From contig CANKZU010000002.1 in the NCBI GenBank assembly GCA_947488615.1, positions 343,180 through 407,179 on the forward strand: a stretch of 64,000 bases of DNA, written 5' to 3'. Each line of letters begins with the position of its first letter. Position 1 is the first letter of the stretch. Below, piece by piece: positions 59,958-64,000 of the stretch. The stretch is from an uncultured Aurantimonas sp. (GTDB lineage Bacteria; Pseudomonadota; Alphaproteobacteria; Rhizobiales; Rhizobiaceae). The notes under the pieces are model-generated. The model ran no database searches, had not been told where the DNA came from, and saw only the letters and a program-made list of their open reading frames with translations. The position numbers and the translations under genes were made by a program.

Positions 59958-60746
59958 ATGAACCGCTTTGCATTGCTTCTCGCCTCGACGGCGTTCGTCA
60001 CCCCGGCGCTCGCCGCCGACGTGATCTATGAGGAGGCACCGGCACCGGCACCGATGATGATCGAGCCGGTCGCCACGACCAGCACCTGGACCGGCCTCTA
60101 CATCGGTGGCCAGGCTGGCGTCGCCTTCAGCGGTGACGACGACGGTGCGTCCTTCGATCCGGGCAACAACGGCGCCTTCAACAACGGCCGCTTCGACAGC
60201 GGCGACGACAACAACGCCGGCTTCATCGGCGGTGCGCATATCGGCTATGACTATCAGATGCCGAACAACTTCGTCGTCGGCGCGGTCGCGGACATCAACT
60301 ACATCGACGCCGAGACCAACCGCTCCTACACGACGCCGGGCGGCTCGACCTTTACGACCAACAGCGAGATCAACTATCTCGGTACGGTCCGCGCCCGTCT
60401 CGGCTACGCCATGGACAGCGTCCTGCTCTATGGTACGGGCGGTCTCGCCTATGCCGGCGTCGACAACACCATGACCGCGCCGAGCGGCGGCGCCTTCACC
60501 GGCTATACGTTTACGCAGGACGGCGACGACGCGGATGTTGGTTATGCGGTCGGCGGCGGTGTCGATGTGATGGCCACGCAGAACATCTCGTTCGGCGTCG
60601 AGTATCTCTACACCAACCTCGGCTCGAACGATCAGACGGTGACCGGGACCAACGGCACCAATACGGTCAACTTCACCTCGGAGTCGAACGACGACGACCT
60701 GGACTTCCACACGATCTGGGCCAAGGCTTCCTATCGCTTCAACTAA
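59958..60746 (+). CDS. Outer-membrane beta-barrel protein (Omp25/Omp31 family)
   Basis: 262 residues. The signal peptide ends ALA-ADVIYEEAPAPAP. WTGLYIGGQAGVAFSGDDDG, then AGFIGGAHIGYDYQM and LGTVRARLGYAMDSVLLYGT are the repeated strands of an eight-stranded barrel. The C-terminus ends in alternating residues with a final aromatic (YRFN). It inserts in the outer membrane and is likely abundant. GGAG precedes the ATG. A strong terminator follows, as for highly expressed genes. Confidence 0.9.
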   Translation: MNRFALLLASTAFVTPALAADVIYEEAPAPAPMMIEPVATTSTWTGLYIGGQAGVAFSGDDDGASFDPGNNGAFNNGRFDSGDDNNAGFIGGAHIGYDYQMPNNFVVGAVADINYIDAETNRSYTTPGGSTFTTNSEINYLGTVRARLGYAMDSVLLYGTGGLAYAGVDNTMTAPSGGAFTGYTFTQDGDDADVGYAVGGGVDVMATQNISFGVEYLYTNLGSNDQTVTGTNGTNTVNFTSESNDDDLDFHTIWAKASYRFN

Positions 60747-60792
60747 GGCGTTCTGCCTTTGGTCGGGCGCGTCAAGCGTCCGGCTTTCAGAC

Positions 60793-60829
60793 AAAAGCCC
60801 GCCGGATCGCAGGACCCGGCGGGCTTTTT
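60793..60829 (+). terminator. Rho-independent terminator of the outer-membrane protein gene
   Basis: AAAAGCCCGCCGG (60793-60805) pairs perfectly with CCGGCGGGCTTTT (60816-60828) with a T run at the end. The A and T flanks allow use from both sides. Confidence 0.9.
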
Positions 60830-60876
60830 GGTTCTGGAGAGCTGCCTTGCAAGATCAGGCCGCGCGGGCGGCGCTT

Positions 60877-61827
60877 TCAGGCGAGGGGCGGAAGACCCAG
60901 ATCGGCACGCCGCGGCAGGTCGGCGCCCCGGCGTGAGCAGGTGATGGCCGCCGCCCTGACGGCGAAGTGCAGCAAATCCTCGATGCCGGTTTGGTTGGCG
61001 GCCCTCAGGGCCGCGCGCGAGAGTCGACCGCGTTCCTTCAAGCCGGCCAGAAGCGCCGCCTGGAAGGTATCGCCGGCGCCGACCGTGTCGGCGACGGCGA
61101 TCTGTCGTCCGCTGACCGAGGCTTTGACACCCGAGCTTGTCGCGGCGGTCGCGCCGCGTTCGCCGCGCGTGACCACCGCCATCTCTGCGCCAGCGGCGAC
61201 CCAATCGTCGATCACGGCTTCGACGGCCCGGCCGGGATAGAGGAGATCGAGGTCCTCTTCGCTTGCCTTTACCAAGGCCGCGAAGGGCACGAGTTCGGCG
61301 ACTTTTTGCCGCCAGATGTCGAGATCGGGTTCGATCGAGGCACGAATATTGGGATCGTAGGAGATGAACCGCCGGGTCGATTCCTGCCGCACGAGATGGG
61401 CGAGCGCCGAGGCGGTCGGCTCGGTCACGGTGGAGTAGGAGGCGAGATGGATGGCCGCGAGATCGTCGGGAAAGGTCGCCGGCACTTCGGCAGGTTCGAT
61501 CGATCGATCGGCGGTGCCGTCGATATAGAAGATATAGGCCGGCGAGCCGTCGGCGCCGAGCGAGACCATTGCCAGCGTCGTGTTCCTGTCGGTCGGAATG
61601 AGGAAGCGCTGGTCGATATTTTCGCGCGCCATGAAGCCGCGAATGCGCGTCCCGAAGAGATCGCTCGAGACCTTGGTGAAGAAGCCGGCCGGATGGCCGA
61701 GGCGCGCGAGGCCCAGCGCGACGTTCAGCGGCGAACCGCCGACCCGTCCGGACAGGGCGATCGTCGCCACATCCGCGTCGGGTTCGGCAAACAGATCGAA
61801 CAGCGCGTCGCCGCAACTGAGAAACAT
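60877..61827 (-). CDS. PfkB family sugar kinase (fructokinase-like)
   Basis: 316 residues. GGSPLNVALGLARLG is the N-terminal PfkB motif and DTVGAGDTFQAALLAGL the C-terminal one with the catalytic Asp and anion hole. YDPNIR and TRGERGAT complete the ribokinase fold. It phosphorylates a sugar with ATP in the cytoplasm; fructose is most likely for this branch, but others cannot be excluded. GGGAG precedes the ATG. It is divergent from pcaD. Confidence 0.88.
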   Translation of the reverse strand: MFLSCGDALFDLFAEPDADVATIALSGRVGGSPLNVALGLARLGHPAGFFTKVSSDLFGTRIRGFMARENIDQRFLIPTDRNTTLAMVSLGADGSPAYIFYIDGTADRSIEPAEVPATFPDDLAAIHLASYSTVTEPTASALAHLVRQESTRRFISYDPNIRASIEPDLDIWRQKVAELVPFAALVKASEEDLDLLYPGRAVEAVIDDWVAAGAEMAVVTRGERGATAATSSGVKASVSGRQIAVADTVGAGDTFQAALLAGLKERGRLSRAALRAANQTGIEDLLHFAVRAAAITCSRRGADLPRRADLGLPPLA

Positions 61828-61994
61828 GGCGAAATCTCCCGGACCATATCCAGCGTTCGGTTTTTGATGCCGCTATCAGGAAAGGCCGAGGCGGGGAAGA
61901 TGGCCCGGCTTTTTGCACAATGCCGGCCGGCCCTTTCATAGCGCGCGTTGCCACCTATGATCGGTAGCGTCCAATCGGGAAGGAAACCGCATCC

Positions 61995-62801
61995 ATGCCA
62001 TTTCAGCGCGTCAACGGCATCGTCATCCACCACAAGGTCGAGGGAAACGCGGACGGGCCGACGCTGGTCTTCGCCAACTCACTGGGCACCGATTTCCGCA
62101 TCTGGGACGCGGTGGTCGAGCGCCTCGCCGGAGCATATCGGATCGTGCGCTACGACAAGCGCGGCCACGGGCTGTCCGAGGCGACGCCCGCTCCCTATGC
62201 CATGGACACCCATATCGACGATCTGAAAGCGCTGATCGACCATCTCGGCGTGACGGACCCGCTCGTCATTGGTCTGTCGATCGGCGGCATGATCGCGCAA
62301 GGCGTGGCCCATCGCCATCCCAGCGTCGCGAAGGGGGTGGTGTTGATGGACACGGCACACCGGATCGGCACGACCGAATTGTGGGACCAGCGCATCGCCG
62401 CGATCGAGAAGGACGGGATCGGCGCGATCTCCGAGCAAATCCTCGAACGCTGGTTCACGCCGCAATTCCGCCGTCCGGCCAATCCCGATTTCGTCGGCTA
62501 TTCCAACATGCTCTTGCGCACGCCGCTGCCCGGCTATCTTGGCAGCAGCGCTGCGTTGCGTGATGCCGACTACACCGAGGCGACGGCGAAGATCGATCTC
62601 CCGGTGCTGTGTGTCGTCGGCGATCAGGACGGTTCGACGCCGCCGGATCTGATGCGCTCGACCGCCGATCTGATCGCCGGTTCGCGCTTCGAGATCGTCA
62701 AGGATGCCGGCCATTTGCCCTGCATCGAGCAGCCGAAGGTCACGGCGGGGCTGATTTCGGATTTTGCCTCTGAGGTCTTCGGCACGGCGGGCGGCCGGTG
62801 A
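61995..62801 (+). CDS. pcaD: 3-oxoadipate enol-lactonase
   Basis: 268 residues. The alpha/beta hydrolase fold has VFANSLGTDFRIWD (oxyanion part), RYDKRGHGLSE and the nucleophile Ser95 in GLSIGG (93-98), with the catalytic His in KDAGHLPCIEQP near the C-terminus. These are PcaD signatures; the enzyme opens beta-ketoadipate enol-lactone in protocatechuate breakdown. It overlaps pcaB by four bases (GTGA). The order pcaD-pcaB is seen, with no pcaC, pcaH or pcaG in the window. Confidence 0.9.
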   Translation: MPFQRVNGIVIHHKVEGNADGPTLVFANSLGTDFRIWDAVVERLAGAYRIVRYDKRGHGLSEATPAPYAMDTHIDDLKALIDHLGVTDPLVIGLSIGGMIAQGVAHRHPSVAKGVVLMDTAHRIGTTELWDQRIAAIEKDGIGAISEQILERWFTPQFRRPANPDFVGYSNMLLRTPLPGYLGSSAALRDADYTEATAKIDLPVLCVVGDQDGSTPPDLMRSTADLIAGSRFEIVKDAGHLPCIEQPKVTAGLISDFASEVFGTAGGR

Positions 62802-63856
62802 CGGCCTCGGTCTTCTCGCATTCGTTTCTGGGCGGCCTCCTCGGCGACGAGGAACTCGATTCCTATTTCACGGCGGCGGCGGAGCTCGAGGCGATTCTCG
62901 CCTTCGAGGTCGCGCTCGCCGACGCCGAGGCGGCGGAGGAGTTGATCGCGCCGGCGGCGGCCGCCGCGATTCGCGCGGGCACGCACGAATTTTCGCCCGA
63001 TCTCGCGGCCCTTGCCGTGGGAACGGCGCGGGATGGCGTCGTGGTGCCGGCGTTGCTTCAGCAATTGCGCGCCGGGCTCGACCCGGTCGCTGCCGCCGGC
63101 TTGCACAAGGGCGCGACCAGCCAGGATGCGATCGACGCCGCGATGGCGACGCGCATGCAGGACGTGTCGCTGGTTCTCGACCGGCGGCTGGAAGCGCTGA
63201 TCGGTGGCTTCGCGCAATGGGGGATCGAGGCCGGAGACCGCGAAGTGATGGCGCACACGCGGATGCAGGCGGCGCGGCCGACGCCGTTTTCGCGCAAGCT
63301 CGCCTCCTGGGCCGATCCGCTGGTGCGCTGTCGGCTGCGCCGCGAGGAGATCGCGCCGCGCGCCTTTGCCCTGCGGCTCGGCGGCGCCGTCGGCGACCGC
63401 GCGGATTTCGGCAACAAGGGCGAGGCGATCGTCCAGCGCGTGGCGGACGCGCTCGGCCTCTGGCCGGCCGCGGCTTCCTTGCATTCCGAACGCGACGGAA
63501 TCGCCGAATTCGGTCATTGGCTGTCGCTGATCACCGGGGCGCTCGGCAAGTTCGGACAGGATGCGGTGCTGGCGCTGCAAAGCGAGGTCGGCGAACTGAC
63601 GCTTTCCGGCGGCGGCGGATCGTCGGCGATGCCGCACAAGCAGAACCCGGTCGGCGCGGAGGTTCTGGTGACGCTGGCACACTTCAACGCAACGCTGGTC
63701 TCCGGCCTGCACCATGCGCTGGTGCATGAGAACGAGCGCTCGGGCGCGGCCTGGACGCTGGAATGGATGCTGTTGCCGCAAATGGCGCTGGCGGCCGGCG
63801 CCGCGACGCGCACGGCAGAGGACTTGCTCGGGCGGTTGTCGCTAAGGGAGCAATGA
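62798..63856 (+). CDS. pcaB: 3-carboxy-cis,cis-muconate cycloisomerase
   Basis: 352 residues from a GTG start that overlaps the pcaD stop. The fumarase/aspartase superfamily loop is GGGGSSAMPHKQNPVGAEV at about 270, with GATSQDAIDAAMATRMQD and HTRMQAARPTPFSRKLASW earlier. It cyclises 3-carboxymuconate to the lactone in the protocatechuate branch of the beta-ketoadipate path. Length is in the shorter range of the family (350-450), as in other Hyphomicrobiales. No further pca gene follows before the window ends. Confidence 0.9.
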   Translation: MTASVFSHSFLGGLLGDEELDSYFTAAAELEAILAFEVALADAEAAEELIAPAAAAAIRAGTHEFSPDLAALAVGTARDGVVVPALLQQLRAGLDPVAAAGLHKGATSQDAIDAAMATRMQDVSLVLDRRLEALIGGFAQWGIEAGDREVMAHTRMQAARPTPFSRKLASWADPLVRCRLRREEIAPRAFALRLGGAVGDRADFGNKGEAIVQRVADALGLWPAAASLHSERDGIAEFGHWLSLITGALGKFGQDAVLALQSEVGELTLSGGGGSSAMPHKQNPVGAEVLVTLAHFNATLVSGLHHALVHENERSGAAWTLEWMLLPQMALAAGAATRTAEDLLGRLSLREQ

Positions 63857-64000
63857 TGATGGGCGTTCGACGAGGCAGATGGTTGGAAACGCCCGGAGGC
63901 CGCACGTAATACCAACCTGCAGCGATAGGGACCTATTCGATGGTGCTGAACGGGCTTGTCCGGCCAGGAGCGACGCGCGGTTCGATGCGGCGCATCGGGC

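Noticed and set aside
59675..60031. 118-codon frame overlapping the start of the outer-membrane protein gene
   Set aside because: Overlaps the real signal-peptide coding region in another frame, no ribosome site, highly basic and low-complexity.
63940..64000. Open frame starting ATG near 63940 and running off the window end (MVLNGLVRPGATRGS...)
   Set aside because: Only 20 codons are visible, the ribosome site (AGGGA) is weak, and no pca gene start is recognisable, so I cannot support a gene call.

Overview
The window is a GC-rich, gene-dense stretch of an alphaproteobacterial chromosome, most likely order Hyphomicrobiales (Rhizobiales). The pointers are the tkt-gap-pgk cluster beside zapA, split pntAA/pntAB/pntB, the soxBDAG operon, HWE-type histidine kinases, DUF992 and DUF2188 proteins, the small aa3-oxidase subunit IV, an Omp25-type porin-like protein, and promoters of the EcfG form (GGAAC-N16/17-xGTT). 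I see no phage, insertion sequence, integrase, CRISPR array, tRNA or rRNA. It reads as ordinary core and accessory chromosome in about 58 protein genes.

Layout. 1-4.3 kb: the 3' part of a ligase-associated DNA exonuclease, a DUF2188 gene behind a very good EcfG promoter, a dCache-HAMP-HWE kinase and a convergent SGNH hydrolase. 4.3-9.8 kb: tkt, gap and pgk (minus strand), divergent from a DUF4164 gene and zapA. 9.9-17.8 kb: lipoprotein hydrolase and GNAT pair, an Inh-like secreted protein with a duplicated gene tail, a LacI regulator with a 2-hydroxyacid dehydrogenase, a MarR regulator divergent from a creatininase-family amidohydrolase, then a CobW GTPase and WD40 pair. 17.9-26.2 kb: a PAS/GAF HWE kinase, an ornithine/lysine decarboxylase with a long structured leader and a GNAT partner, a divergent LysR, an L,D-transpeptidase, and a DUF1007-NicO metal exporter pair. 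26.4-38.4 kb: a PAS-GGDEF protein, a PuuD-like amidotransferase, two tandem TakP-like TRAP binding proteins, the TRAP permease pair, a divergent fused indolepyruvate ferredoxin oxidoreductase and a PEP-mutase-family enzyme. 38.7-48.7 kb: a small stress-type ORF, recX, cytochrome oxidase subunit IV, the transhydrogenase operon, DUF992, a membrane-embedded lipase-like protein, a TPR lipoprotein, rpsU and an integral membrane protein. 48.9-54.6 kb: soxB-cupin-soxD-soxA-soxG. 54.7-63.9 kb: a chemoreceptor with a small exported partner, an orphan tail-anchored protein, class I aldolase, cytochrome c, an outer-membrane beta-barrel, a PfkB sugar kinase, and pcaD-pcaB.

How they fit together. Central carbon metabolism (tkt, gap, pgk, fbaB, pfkB), NADPH supply (pnt), C1 and sarcosine oxidation (sox), aromatic and 2-oxo acid catabolism (pcaDB, IOR, TakP-type TRAP) and stress signalling (two HWE kinases, three EcfG-type promoter matches) dominate. 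The least explained items are the chemoreceptor and small exported protein operon, the cupin inside the sarcosine oxidase operon, the lipase-like membrane protein, the tail-anchored orphan, the decarboxylase leader, and a pair of diverged palindromic repeats.
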